Part shown: in pieces, positions 8,013 through 16,033 of the stretch
Layout of the letters: each line of letters starts with the position of its first letter
Position numbering within the stretch: the stretch's first letter is position 1
Assembly (NCBI GenBank): GCA_902500995.1
Contig: CABVSR010000004.1
Coordinates: 157,603-221,602, forward strand
DNA length: 64,000 nucleotides
Reading direction: 5' to 3'
Source of the DNA: an uncultured Nitrospira sp.
GTDB lineage: Bacteria > Nitrospirota > Nitrospiria > Nitrospirales > Nitrospiraceae
Translations under genes and position numbers: made by a program
Notes under the pieces: model-generated
What the model was told of the DNA's origin: nothing
Databases searched by the model: none
The model's input: the letters and a program-made list of their open reading frames with translations, nothing else

Positions 8013-8882
8013 ATGAAGAACGGGTTTTTTCGCGGGCATGGACTCGGCAACGACTATCTGGTCATGGATCCCAAGGAGCTGAGCTTTACCCTCTCTCCCG
8101 GGAGAATCCGCGGCATTTGCGATCGCCACTGGGGACTCGGCAGTGACGGCATCCTCGCGCTGGTCCCCTCGAAGAAGGCTGATTTCGGGTTGCGCATCTA
8201 CAATCCGGATGGCAGCGAAGCGGAGAAATCCGGCAACGGGCTCCGCATCTTCGCCCGCTACCTGCATGCCACCGGCAAAACGAAAAAACGCGCCTTCACG
8301 GTCGAGACCAAGGGCGGCCTTGTCTCGATCACGCTCCATGTCGATCGCCACGGGGATGCGGCGGCGGCCACGGTCGAAATGGGCCAAGCCACGTTCCAAC
8401 CGGCGGCCCTTCCCTGCACCTTGCCCGTCGATGAATTGATTCAGGCTCCCATTCAAGCCGCAGGGCGGTCATTGGAATTTACGGGAGTCAGCGTCGGCAA
8501 TCCCCACTGCGTGGTCTTCAAAAAAGCCGGAGAGGCCTGGACGCGTGAGGCCCTACTCGAACTGGGACCTGCGCTCGAAAACCACGCCCTGTTTCCCAAG
8601 CGCACCAATGTTCAACTCGCCGTGCCGACCGGGCCGAAAGAAATCTTTATCCTGATCTGGGAACGCGGCGCAGGGGAAACCCAGGCTTCCGGCTCCTCTT
8701 CCTGCGCGGCGGCGAGCGCCGCCGTGAAGCTCGGGCTGGTGAAAGGTCCGGTCACGGTGAAGATGCCGGGGGGCACACTGAACATCGAGGTCGCGCGCGA
8801 TTTCAGCCTGACCATGAAGGGGCCGGTCGCGGAAGTGGCCAGAGGGACACTCAGTCCGTCATTTGTACGTGGGCTTCGCTAA
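8013..8882 (+). CDS. dapF: DapF-fold protein (diaminopimelate epimerase homologue) with both catalytic Cys replaced by Ser
   Basis: 289 residues from ATG 8013, which has an ideal 'aaggag' 8 bases upstream; the longer GTG start at 7923 falls in the repeat-rich spacer and is rejected. Clear DapF architecture: 'GHGLGNDYLVMD' at the N-terminus, 'YNPDGSEAEKSGNGLRIF', 'GVSVGNPHCVVF' and 'ERGAGETQASGSSSCAAA'. In authentic DapF the two acid/base cysteines lie in CGNG and ACGTG; here these positions are Ser73 and Ser226. The protein would normally interconvert LL- and meso-diaminopimelate for lysine and peptidoglycan synthesis, but with two serines ordinary two-base epimerisation is doubtful. It may be the only DapF of a divergent subfamily or a paralogue with another isomerase role. 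Confidence 0.85.
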   Translation: MKNGFFRGHGLGNDYLVMDPKELSFTLSPGRIRGICDRHWGLGSDGILALVPSKKADFGLRIYNPDGSEAEKSGNGLRIFARYLHATGKTKKRAFTVETKGGLVSITLHVDRHGDAAAATVEMGQATFQPAALPCTLPVDELIQAPIQAAGRSLEFTGVSVGNPHCVVFKKAGEAWTREALLELGPALENHALFPKRTNVQLAVPTGPKEIFILIWERGAGETQASGSSSCAAASAAVKLGLVKGPVTVKMPGGTLNIEVARDFSLTMKGPVAEVARGTLSPSFVRGLR

Positions 8883-8919
8883 TCAGCGATCAGCCGTCTG
8901 CCTTCAGCCGTGAAAGCCA

Positions 8920-8940
8920 CGTTGCAGTGAATTTGCAACG
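8920..8940. terminator. Possible weak terminator hairpin after dapF
   Basis: cgttgca pairs with tgcaacg around a 7-base loop, 37 bases after the dapF stop. No T-tract follows, so intrinsic termination is uncertain. The surrounding spacer (8883-9007) also holds word repeats such as 'tcagcgatcagccg' and 'gctgaacgctgacc'. Confidence 0.35.
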
Positions 8941-9007
8941 GCCATTAGAATAATTCGCAGCGGAGGCGGTTGATGGCTTCCCGCTCATGGCTGAACGCTG
9001 ACCACTC

Positions 9008-10822
9008 ATGACTGACACCCGCGACGCGCTCCAATCCAAGCTCGATCATCTTCCCGCGCAGCCGGGCTGCTATCTGTTCCGGAATGCCGGCAAAGAAATT
9101 TTGTATGTCGGCAAGGCTGCCGTGCTGTCCGACCGGGTGCGCTCCTATTTCCAGCAGGGGCATGACCAGACACCCAAAACCAGTCTGCTGGTCAGCGAAA
9201 TCGCCGATCTCGAAACCATCGTCACCCGCTCCGAGCTGGAAGCGCTGATCCTCGAAAGCAATCTGATCAAGCGCCACCGCCCGCGGTTTAATATCGTCCT
9301 GCGCGACGACAAGCAGTACCCCTATCTGCGCTTGCCGATCAAGGAAGACTTCCCCCGCCTGTCCATCGTCCGGCGCGTTCACAGAGACGGGGCGCTCTAT
9401 TACGGGCCCTACACGCCGGCGGGCGCGCTCCGGGAAACGTTGAAGGTCATTCGCAAAGCGTTTCCCCTGGCCACGTGCGATATCGACATCGACGGCAAGG
9501 CCGAACGAGCCTGCATCGAATTCGAAATCAAACGGTGCATGGCGCCCTGCACCGGCAATCAGTCCCGCGAAGACTATCACCTGATCGTCAAACAGGTCCG
9601 CCAGTTTCTCGAAGGCCGGGACCGGGAACTCCTCGACAGTCTGCGCCAGGCCATGGAGTCGGCGGCGGAACGGGAGGAGTTCGAGGAAGCCGCCCGGCTG
9701 CGCGATCGTCTCTTCAGCGTCGAGCGCACGCTCGAAAAACAGCGCATCACCCAGGTTGCCACCACGGATCAGGACGTCATCGGGATTGCGCGGCAGGGCA
9801 CGGCCGCAGACCTCCAGCTGTTGTTCGTGCGCGGAGGCCTGCTCATCGGCAGGAAAGATTTCTTCTGGCCGCAATCCGCCGACTCCCCCGATGAGGAACT
9901 GGCCCGCTCCGCGATCGAGCAGTTTTACAACAAGGAAGGGCAACCGCCGAAAGAGCTGCTGGTGCCGACTGAACTGGGCGACGCCCCGCTGATCGAACAA
10001 TGGCTGAGCGAGAAACGCGGCGAGGCCGTGCGACTTCTGGCTCCGGAACGGGGGACGAAACATCAGCTGGTGCTGCTCGCGGAAGAAAATGCCGCCGCCG
10101 CCATTGCCGACCATCTCCGGAACGAGGCCTTGGACCAGCAGGCCACGGCCGAACTCAAGCGGCTGCTCCGCCTGGAGACCAGGCCTCGCCGCATCGAAGG
10201 GTTCGACATTTCAAACATCATGGGCAATCAATCGGTCGCCTCCCTCGTCGTCTGGGAAGACGGGCAGGCGAAAAAATCCGACTATCGCAAATTCCGCATT
10301 CAGACCGTGGAAGGCGCCAACGACTTTGCCAGCATGCAAGAGGCCGTGATGCGGCGATACGGCGCCGCGGAGGATCTCGCCCGGCCGGATCTGATTCTGA
10401 TCGACGGCGGCCTTGGCCAATTGAGCGCCGCCCTCGAAGGATTGAAACAAGTCGGCCAGGAGCACATCCCGATCATGGGGCTGGCCAAAGCGCGGGGAGA
10501 AAAAGAGGAACGGATCTTCCTTCCGGGCCGCAAAAACCCCATCCTGTTGCGTCCGACCTCGCCCGCCACACATCTGGTGCAGCGAATCCGCGACGAAGCC
10601 CACCGGTTTGCCGTGACGTATCACCGGAATTTACGGGGCAAGGCTTTGCTGTCATCCGAACTGGACCAGATTCCCGGGATCGGCAAGGTCCGCCGCGCGC
10701 GTCTCCTCAAACAATTCGGCAGCCTGTCACACATCGCCGCCGCCACCGATGATCAACTCAAGGCCGCCGGCCTCGCCCCGGCCACCATCACCGCACTACG
10801 TACAGCCCTCAGCCCATCCTGA
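9008..10822 (+). CDS. uvrC: Excinuclease ABC subunit C
   Basis: 604 residues, the normal length for UvrC, the nuclease that makes both incisions flanking UvrB-bound DNA damage. Domain order: GIY-YIG nuclease at about residues 14-95 ('GCYLFRN', 'EILYVGKAAVLSDRVRSYF'), a Cys-containing linker, a UVR motif for UvrB contact at about 200-235, the RNase H-like endonuclease domain ('GFDISNIMGNQSVASLVVW', 'DLILIDGGLGQLSAAL') and a C-terminal helix-hairpin-helix pair ('LDQIPGIGKVRRARLLKQFG'). Start ATG 9008 has no strong ribosome-binding site. It is separate from uvrA, which lies at the far end of the window. Confidence 0.97.
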   Translation: MTDTRDALQSKLDHLPAQPGCYLFRNAGKEILYVGKAAVLSDRVRSYFQQGHDQTPKTSLLVSEIADLETIVTRSELEALILESNLIKRHRPRFNIVLRDDKQYPYLRLPIKEDFPRLSIVRRVHRDGALYYGPYTPAGALRETLKVIRKAFPLATCDIDIDGKAERACIEFEIKRCMAPCTGNQSREDYHLIVKQVRQFLEGRDRELLDSLRQAMESAAEREEFEEAARLRDRLFSVERTLEKQRITQVATTDQDVIGIARQGTAADLQLLFVRGGLLIGRKDFFWPQSADSPDEELARSAIEQFYNKEGQPPKELLVPTELGDAPLIEQWLSEKRGEAVRLLAPERGTKHQLVLLAEENAAAAIADHLRNEALDQQATAELKRLLRLETRPRRIEGFDISNIMGNQSVASLVVWEDGQAKKSDYRKFRIQTVEGANDFASMQEAVMRRYGAAEDLARPDLILIDGGLGQLSAALEGLKQVGQEHIPIMGLAKARGEKEERIFLPGRKNPILLRPTSPATHLVQRIRDEAHRFAVTYHRNLRGKALLSSELDQIPGIGKVRRARLLKQFGSLSHIAAATDDQLKAAGLAPATITALRTALSPS

Positions 10823-10987
10823 CTCATACCGCCGTCGAGGCCGGCCCCAGGCTGTATGCGGTTCGATACACCCGTATCTGAATGGGTACGCTGATGCAAC
10901 CAGCCCGCTTCGTCGGAGATCTGAGGGAGGCCTATTTTCTCCTTGCAGGACGGTCGTTTCATCGTTAGGCTGTGTCTCCGTCATTCC

Positions 10988-11006
10988 CTACGTATCAGGT
11001 ACGTAG
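10988..11006. promoter_or_regulatory. Perfect 7-5-7 inverted repeat upstream of envelope operon
   Basis: ctacgta-tcagg-tacgtag, centred 63 bases before the start of the first lipoprotein gene. Symmetry and size suit a dimeric HTH regulator such as a NarL/LuxR-type protein, several of which are encoded nearby. No T-tract follows, so an operator is likelier than a terminator. The rest of the 237-base spacer shows nothing else convincing. Confidence 0.4.
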
Positions 11007-11059
11007 ATTGCCTCTTCCAACGAGTAATCCGTCTTTTACGCTTACCAGGAGGCATCCCG

Positions 11060-11692
11060 ATGAGGATGTGGCCCATCGCCGGCATACTGACCCTCGTGCT
11101 TCTGTCCGCCTGCACGACCCCACCGGAAATCAAACAGGCGCTCGCGACGAAAGATCAAGCTTACGCCGACAATGAACGGCTCATGCAGCAGTACCGCGAG
11201 CTCGTCAGCCGGATCACCACGCGGCATCAACTCTGGTACCGGCATATCCAAACCAGACTCAAACTGAATCTCGCGCTGGAGTGGGCCACGACCAACCCCA
11301 GACGCATCGAAGTGGCGGATCCCGAGCTGGCACTGGATGATGCCGCACTGCTGGGCCCCGAGGTGATGGCGGTCGTCAACGACATCCGCCTGAAATCGTT
11401 GCCCGAGCGCAAGGGGCCGAACGGCCAGCCGGTCTTCCTGGCGGGAACGGGCGACATGAGCCATCTGATCCAATCACTTCCCGAATTGATCACCCGTGTC
11501 GAGCGCCTGGTCGCCCAGAGCTCGCAGAAGCCCTCCTCACTCGATCTTTCCGCCTTCGACCGTTACCGCACGAACGTCCAGGCCTTGCGCCGGATCAACG
11601 GCATGATCAAACACTATCTCGATGTCGATGTCACCCTCGACCGCGGCGAGGTTCAGTCACTGGCCGAGTCCCTGCAGCAGGTGCGCCGATGA
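11060..11692 (+). CDS. Putative lipoprotein, first gene of envelope operon
   Basis: 210 residues from ATG 11060, which has 'aggagg' 8 bases upstream; an in-frame start at 10943 lies inside the spacer. Signal peptide with lipobox 'LLSAC' gives a mature N-terminal Cys19. The rest is mostly alpha-helical and charged ('TKDQAYADNERLMQQYREL'), probably periplasmic. No family recognised. Its stop overlaps an ATG of the next frame (ATGA at 11689), though the better start of the next gene is 39 bases further on. It begins a run of co-oriented genes to 14757. Confidence 0.85.
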   Translation: MRMWPIAGILTLVLLSACTTPPEIKQALATKDQAYADNERLMQQYRELVSRITTRHQLWYRHIQTRLKLNLALEWATTNPRRIEVADPELALDDAALLGPEVMAVVNDIRLKSLPERKGPNGQPVFLAGTGDMSHLIQSLPELITRVERLVAQSSQKPSSLDLSAFDRYRTNVQALRRINGMIKHYLDVDVTLDRGEVQSLAESLQQVRR

Positions 11693-11727
11693 CCCCGCGA
11701 ACCGAGCGCAACCAGAAGGAGGCTCCG

Positions 11728-12438
11728 ATGGCCGGACGCAATGTCTCGTGGCTCGCCCTCGCCGCGCTTCTCCTCATAGCCCCGGGATGTCATTCGATCC
11801 ACAGCGGATCGGTCCGCGACCTCATCCAACTCGAAGGCACGAAGATCGATGCGGCTCAAACGAACATCGATACGTTTCAGAAAGAGACGGAGGAGCGGAT
11901 CAAACTGCTGGAGAAGGCGCGCGCCGAACTGAATGTGAGCTTCAAGTCTCTGCAGACCATGGAAGCCAAACATCGTTTTTCCCTCGGAGCCTTCCGCCAG
12001 GTGACGAACAAGAAGGGCGAAGCGGCCTATGCCGCCGCCTACCTCCTGAGCCTGATTCATATGGCCGAGGCGCAGGGCCTGGAGAAGGCCGTCTGGGATC
12101 AATTCGAAGAGGATTTCTGCGGCCTGCGCGATTCGGCCAACGCGCTCAACGATTCCTGGAAACGGACCGCCACCCTGCATGCGGAAATCCAGCGGTTTGC
12201 CAAGAAATCCGCCCTGGCGTCCGTGGATCCTGAGTTGGTCACCGCGCTGATGGAGCAGGCGCCCGGCGGCTCGGACCGGATCATGGAAATCCTAGACCAT
12301 TCCCGCACCGTCAACGACGCGCTGGAGGAAGTGGTCGGGGCGCGGATACTGCGGATCGGCGGATTGGACCGCGCGCAGGGCGTCACGGCCGATCTGGTGG
12401 AACTCCTCGACCGGATGCACACAGAAGAAGGACCGTAA
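11728..12438 (+). CDS. Putative lipoprotein with coiled coil
   Basis: 236 residues from ATG 11728 with 'aaggagg' correctly spaced upstream; the ATG at 11689 that overlaps the previous stop lacks this. Type II signal peptide ending 'LLLIAPGC' (lipid-modified Cys). The mature protein starts with a heptad-like helix ('IKLLEKARAELNVSF'), then a mixed helical region. No known domain recognised. It probably works with its neighbours, as all three lipoproteins of the block are co-transcribed with a soluble coiled-coil protein. Cellular role unknown. Confidence 0.85.
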   Translation: MAGRNVSWLALAALLLIAPGCHSIHSGSVRDLIQLEGTKIDAAQTNIDTFQKETEERIKLLEKARAELNVSFKSLQTMEAKHRFSLGAFRQVTNKKGEAAYAAAYLLSLIHMAEAQGLEKAVWDQFEEDFCGLRDSANALNDSWKRTATLHAEIQRFAKKSALASVDPELVTALMEQAPGGSDRIMEILDHSRTVNDALEEVVGARILRIGGLDRAQGVTADLVELLDRMHTEEGP

Positions 12439-12449
12439 CGGAGGCCTCC

Positions 12450-12971
12450 ATGAACCGCAGCATCGACGGCATCGTCACCTTTCTTCAGGACAACGACAAT
12501 CTGATCAAACAACTGATGGAGACCGCGGAATCCGCCACGACGGAGATCGAGGCCTTGTCTACACAGGTGGACCATGCCCGCGAGGAGGCCCAAATTCTGG
12601 TGGACCAACTCGGCACGGCGGAGTTCAGCGTCGGGCGCGACGATGACACCAAGGTCCGGCAAACTGCGCTGCTCGAAGCGGTAGCGACATTGCGGAAGAA
12701 GTTCGAAACCTATAAGAACGATCCTTTGCGGCGCGGCATCTATGCAGCCGAGATCTCCAACCTGTACCTCCAGTTGGCCAATACGTACAACAATGAGACC
12801 GTCGCCCGCATCGTGCCCTTCGAGGCCGAGGAGATCAGCACATACAAGGATCTGCTGAACAAGGCGGTCCTGGACGCGGCCACGCGCAAGCGGCGCGCCG
12901 CCGTCATCAAGGCGGCTGCGCATGTCTCAAAATTGGCGCTCGGTGTGGCCGGCAAGGTGGCCCTGGTCTGA
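12450..12971 (+). CDS. Hypothetical helical protein without signal peptide
   Basis: 173 residues, 11 bases after the previous stop, with 'ggagg' before the ATG. Residues 10-60 are strongly heptad-like ('TESATTEIEALSTQV'-type pattern), and the C-terminal 30 residues are a basic segment ('ATRKRRAAVIKAAAHV') followed by a hydrophobic, Ala/Val/Leu-rich tail that could be amphipathic or membrane-associated. There is no export signal, so it may be the cytoplasmic or membrane-bound partner of the flanking lipoproteins. No family recognised. Confidence 0.8.
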   Translation: MNRSIDGIVTFLQDNDNLIKQLMETAESATTEIEALSTQVDHAREEAQILVDQLGTAEFSVGRDDDTKVRQTALLEAVATLRKKFETYKNDPLRRGIYAAEISNLYLQLANTYNNETVARIVPFEAEEISTYKDLLNKAVLDAATRKRRAAVIKAAAHVSKLALGVAGKVALV

Positions 12972-12972
12972 C

Positions 12973-13761
12973 ATGATGAACCCTGACACTCCGAAATGGA
13001 TCGCGTTGCCATTGCTGCTCGCACTCGGCGCCGGCTGCACGCTCGATGCGGGATCGCGGGGGCCGTTCGGTCCTGAAGATCCTGAAACGGCCATTCCGAA
13101 ACAGGCGCTTCCCGCGCAGCCGCCGGCCAGGCATGCGCTCGCCTTTACGGCCGATGAAACTCCCGGCCGCCACCTCAAGCCCAAAATGGCCGGCACAGTC
13201 GCGGACACGGCGTTGAAACGGTCGGCGAATCCTGGCGCGATGCTCACGACGACCGACATCGCCGCCTTGCGTAAAGCGGCCGAGGCCGATCCGCGTGTGG
13301 CCGGGCTGCTGGGCAGCCGCTGGGGCTTCGTGGAGGCAAATCGAGTCGCGCCTGAGGGCAAGGTTTCGTTCGGCTGCTGCCGGGACGAGGCACGGTTCGC
13401 CAGGCTCACCTACTTCAGCTACAGCCAGAATGTCGCGGTCGAGGTCCGCATGAAGGAGCAGCTGGTCGTCGATGCCGGACGCCGCGAGAGCTACCTCCCG
13501 CCCGAGGGGCCGCAGGATGTCGAACGGGGCATCGCCTTGGCCCGCGCCGACTCGCGGCTCGCAGGCCAGGTGGAATCCCTCCAGGGTCACGGGCTGTTGA
13601 TGCAACCCGATATCGGCTTGTTCAGAAACGATCCTGGATACGGGCACCGCACGATCTGGATCACCTTTTCCCAGGGGCAGGATGGGGATCCGAAATTCTG
13701 GGCCGTCGTGGACCTGACCGACGACCGCGTGTTGGACGCGGGACAGGAACCGCCCCGCTAG
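12973..13761 (+). CDS. Putative lipoprotein, third of envelope operon
   Basis: 262 residues from ATG 12973, one base after the previous stop; a second ATG follows immediately at 12976. Lipoprotein signal 'LLLALGAGC'. The mature protein has a disordered Pro/Ala-rich linker (about residues 30-75), then a globular domain with a Cys-Cys pair ('SFGCCRDEARFARLTYFSYS') and repeated sequence elements about charged residues that could form a beta-rich fold. Function not recognised. Tight spacing places it in the same transcript as the genes on both sides. Confidence 0.83.
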   Translation: MMNPDTPKWIALPLLLALGAGCTLDAGSRGPFGPEDPETAIPKQALPAQPPARHALAFTADETPGRHLKPKMAGTVADTALKRSANPGAMLTTTDIAALRKAAEADPRVAGLLGSRWGFVEANRVAPEGKVSFGCCRDEARFARLTYFSYSQNVAVEVRMKEQLVVDAGRRESYLPPEGPQDVERGIALARADSRLAGQVESLQGHGLLMQPDIGLFRNDPGYGHRTIWITFSQGQDGDPKFWAVVDLTDDRVLDAGQEPPR

Positions 13762-13776
13762 GCGAAAGGAACCGGA

Positions 13777-14757
13777 ATGAATCGGATGGCACTCGGCTTA
13801 GCCCTCTGGCTCGGCATCCTCACGCTCCCCCTGACCGCTTCGGCGGATCCGGCCGCGGAGCATGTGGAATGGGGGCGCTGGACGCTCGATTACGAAGTGC
13901 GGGACAACACCGGCCTCACGCTACGCAATGTGTCCTATGGCGGGGAATTGGTCCTGGGCAAGGCCAGCATGCCGGTCGTACGCGTTAAGTACGTGAAGGA
14001 AATGGTCTGGTGGAATCCGTTCACCTGGTTCGGCTCCCGCGCCGAGAGCGGCCGCTGCGGCCCTTTCCAGGATCGATTACGCTGGCAAGATCTGGCCCCC
14101 ATCGCCAATTGCGCCGACAACAAGGTCTGCGTCGAGCGCGCGACTGTGAACGGGGTGCAGTGGCTGGAGATCGGCATCTATGCGCGGATCGGCGAATACC
14201 ACCTCTACCAGGCCTGGCATTTCTCCGAAGACGGCGAGTTGCGCCCCACCCTCCACAGCCGCGGCCTCTCCTGCAACACCGACCATCATCACCATGCCTA
14301 CTGGCGACTGGACTTCGACGTGAACGGGAACGGCCAGGATCAGGTCTTCGTCCACGATGGCGGAGGCCCGGACAAGGGATGGGGAGCAGGCTGGCGAAAA
14401 TATACCAACGAACGGAACGACGTCAAAAGCCCCGCCACCCAACGTGTCTGGTTCGTGCGTGACCAACCGACGGGGCATGGCGTGTGGATCCTGCCGGGCG
14501 ACGGCTACCTTCCCCTGAAAGATGACGGCGAACGGGATAAGTTCGGCGACCTCGATGTGGCCATCCGGCGCGCCAGCCCGGCGGAAGATCTGCCGTGGAC
14601 CTTCGGCGCGCGCGGCCAACTGGGATATGACGAAGACAATCAAGGCGTCCAGGAACAGGATGTCGTGGTCTGGTATGTGGCGCACCTCCCCCACATGGCG
14701 GCGCTCGGCCCGACCAAGTGGCTGACCCTGGGACCGACTCTGAAAATTCAGCGCTAG
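13777..14757 (+). CDS. Small exported protein resembling the copper amine oxidase catalytic domain
   Basis: 326 residues, Sec signal peptide cleaved near 'PLTASA-DP' (about residue 23), 'aaagga' upstream of the ATG. Several stretches, in order, look like the C-terminal catalytic domain of copper/topaquinone amine oxidases: 'GLTLRNVSYGGELVLGKASM', a Cys-rich segment 'CADNKVCVE', 'IGEYHLYQAWHFSEDGEL' with Tyr141 where those enzymes have the topaquinone-forming Tyr, 'DHHHHAYWRLDFDVNG' with candidate copper ligands His171/His173, and 'VVWYVAHLPHM' with His303/His306 for the third. The normal family is over 600 residues with extra N-terminal domains, absent here. The usual Asn-Tyr-Asp around topaquinone is Glu-Tyr-His, so enzymatic activity is uncertain. 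The assignment rests on remembered family patterns. Confidence 0.75.
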   Translation: MNRMALGLALWLGILTLPLTASADPAAEHVEWGRWTLDYEVRDNTGLTLRNVSYGGELVLGKASMPVVRVKYVKEMVWWNPFTWFGSRAESGRCGPFQDRLRWQDLAPIANCADNKVCVERATVNGVQWLEIGIYARIGEYHLYQAWHFSEDGELRPTLHSRGLSCNTDHHHHAYWRLDFDVNGNGQDQVFVHDGGGPDKGWGAGWRKYTNERNDVKSPATQRVWFVRDQPTGHGVWILPGDGYLPLKDDGERDKFGDLDVAIRRASPAEDLPWTFGARGQLGYDEDNQGVQEQDVVVWYVAHLPHMAALGPTKWLTLGPTLKIQR

Positions 14758-14787
14758 CGGGCCTCGTCGCCCCGGCGCTCTCCATCC

Positions 14788-14802
14788 GCCGTTCCAAACG
14801 GC
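14788..14802 (+). terminator. Possible terminator after envelope operon
   Basis: gccgtt-cca-aacggc hairpin 31 bases after the stop, followed by a modestly pyrimidine-rich 'cctattcttcc'. Weak but well placed at the end of the five-gene run. Confidence 0.4.
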
Positions 14803-15007
14803 CCTATTCTTCCCCGTTGCGATTCATACCTTAAGCACTCTATACTAGGTGCTGTTCTCCCTAGCTACCGTTCCTTCGGTCGCAGTACAATCAGCTGATC
14901 TCACGATGGTACAGCTGCCTCATCATGAACCACGGCAGAATTTCTAAGCGCCTCCGGTTGCTTGTGATCCCTCCGGCAACAGCGCGCGCTCACCGGAAAG
15001 AACGAAC

Positions 15008-15805
15008 ATGAGTCAGCCGGCATTTTCCGCCAAGGAATTTCAGCGGCTCGGCGAGATCATGTATCACGCGCGCTCCGTCGATCGAAACGACGGGGTGTGG
15101 CAACTGGTGTCGGCCGTGCAACGAGTCGTGCCCTATGAATTTTCGGGATGCGGCGCGGTGGATCTTCTGCATGGCATCGATCCGTCTCTCGGACATTCCA
15201 CGTATCCCCGGGAATTCTGCCAACTGTACATGGGCCAGGGCCTCGCGGCGGATCCGGCCGTCCACCGTCTGCTCACCTCCGGCCAAACCGTCACCTCCAG
15301 CGCCGATGAACCAGTCGGCCACGAGCCGAAAGACATCACGTCGCTCAAGCTCGATTTCGGCATCAAAACCTGCCTCTCGGCCGGCGTGCGCGGCGATCAC
15401 GGAGCCTGCTCCTACTTTGCCTTCAGCAATTTTGACGCCAAACAGGCGGAGAAATTGCGCCTCCTCCTCGACATTCTGACGCCGCATTTCCACTTGAGTT
15501 ATATGCGCTGCAAATCGGCCTGGCGCCCTATCCGGCCTGTCCAGTCCGCTGCCCTGCTCAGCAAACGGGAAGAAGAAATCCTCCGCTGGGTGGCGGCGGG
15601 CAAGACGAACTGGGAAATCTCGGTCATTCTCAAAGTCAGTTTGAACACGGTCAAATTTCATCTCAAGAATATTTTCCAGAAGATCGGCGTCGAAAACCGA
15701 TGGAGCGCCATTGCCTACTGGCAAACCGGTGAGCAGCATCGGACTATTCCATCCTCGGCGCCCAGTGACGATCGACTCACTGCCGATTCCAAGGCGCCGG
15801 ACTAA
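15008..15805 (+). CDS. LuxR family transcriptional regulator with autoinducer-binding-like N-terminus
   Basis: 265 residues. The C-terminal part (about residues 180-245) is a LuxR-type helix-turn-helix: 'LLSKREEEILRWVAAGKTNW', 'VSLNTVKFHLKNIFQKIGV'. The N-terminal about 170 residues are not a receiver; the region 'YPREFCQLYMGQGLAADPAV' resembles the acyl-homoserine-lactone-binding domain pattern (Y-P-x-x-W...Y...DPV), so it may bind a small ligand. No luxI-type synthase is present in the window, making it a LuxR solo. Immediately downstream are an unrecognised protein and a ketosynthase, its likeliest targets. Upstream lies 'actaggtgctgttctccctagc', an imperfect palindrome near 14848. Confidence 0.88.
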   Translation: MSQPAFSAKEFQRLGEIMYHARSVDRNDGVWQLVSAVQRVVPYEFSGCGAVDLLHGIDPSLGHSTYPREFCQLYMGQGLAADPAVHRLLTSGQTVTSSADEPVGHEPKDITSLKLDFGIKTCLSAGVRGDHGACSYFAFSNFDAKQAEKLRLLLDILTPHFHLSYMRCKSAWRPIRPVQSAALLSKREEEILRWVAAGKTNWEISVILKVSLNTVKFHLKNIFQKIGVENRWSAIAYWQTGEQHRTIPSSAPSDDRLTADSKAPD

Positions 15806-15877
15806 CGCTCATCATGCATGTCGAACCGCGACCCGCCCCGTCCGCCACTCGCTGACCGACCAGGAACCGAACCTTCG

Positions 15878-15895
15878 CCTACCCCGACGGGTAGG
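15878..15895. promoter_or_regulatory. Perfect 7-4-7 inverted repeat upstream of the 423-residue protein gene
   Basis: cctaccc-cgac-gggtagg, 139 bases before the next start and 73 bases after the luxR-type gene. A candidate operator for the adjacent LuxR-type regulator; a terminator is less likely as no T-run follows. Confidence 0.4.
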
Positions 15896-15931
15896 TGACG
15901 GCGACCCATACCTCTCGTAAAGTCTGCTCAA

Positions 15932-15951
15932 CCACGCCGCCGCCGGCGTGG
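15932..15951. terminator. GC-rich 8-4-8 hairpin between regulator and the 423-residue protein gene
   Basis: ccacgccg-ccgc-cggcgtgg. A strong stem without a T-tract; it could attenuate readthrough from the luxR-type gene or shape the leader of the downstream mRNA. The remainder of the spacer ends in a very strong ribosome-binding site (ggaaggag). Confidence 0.35.
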
Positions 15952-16033
15952 CATGTCAGTCAATACAACACTACTGCCATTCACATGACCGGCCAGGGCC
16001 GAATGGCCCCAGGAAACCGGAAGGAGAGGCCCT

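Noticed and set aside
15008..15805. Complete quorum-sensing system
   Set aside because: No luxI-type synthase is present in the window, and the N-terminal ligand domain is only weakly similar to autoinducer-binding domains.
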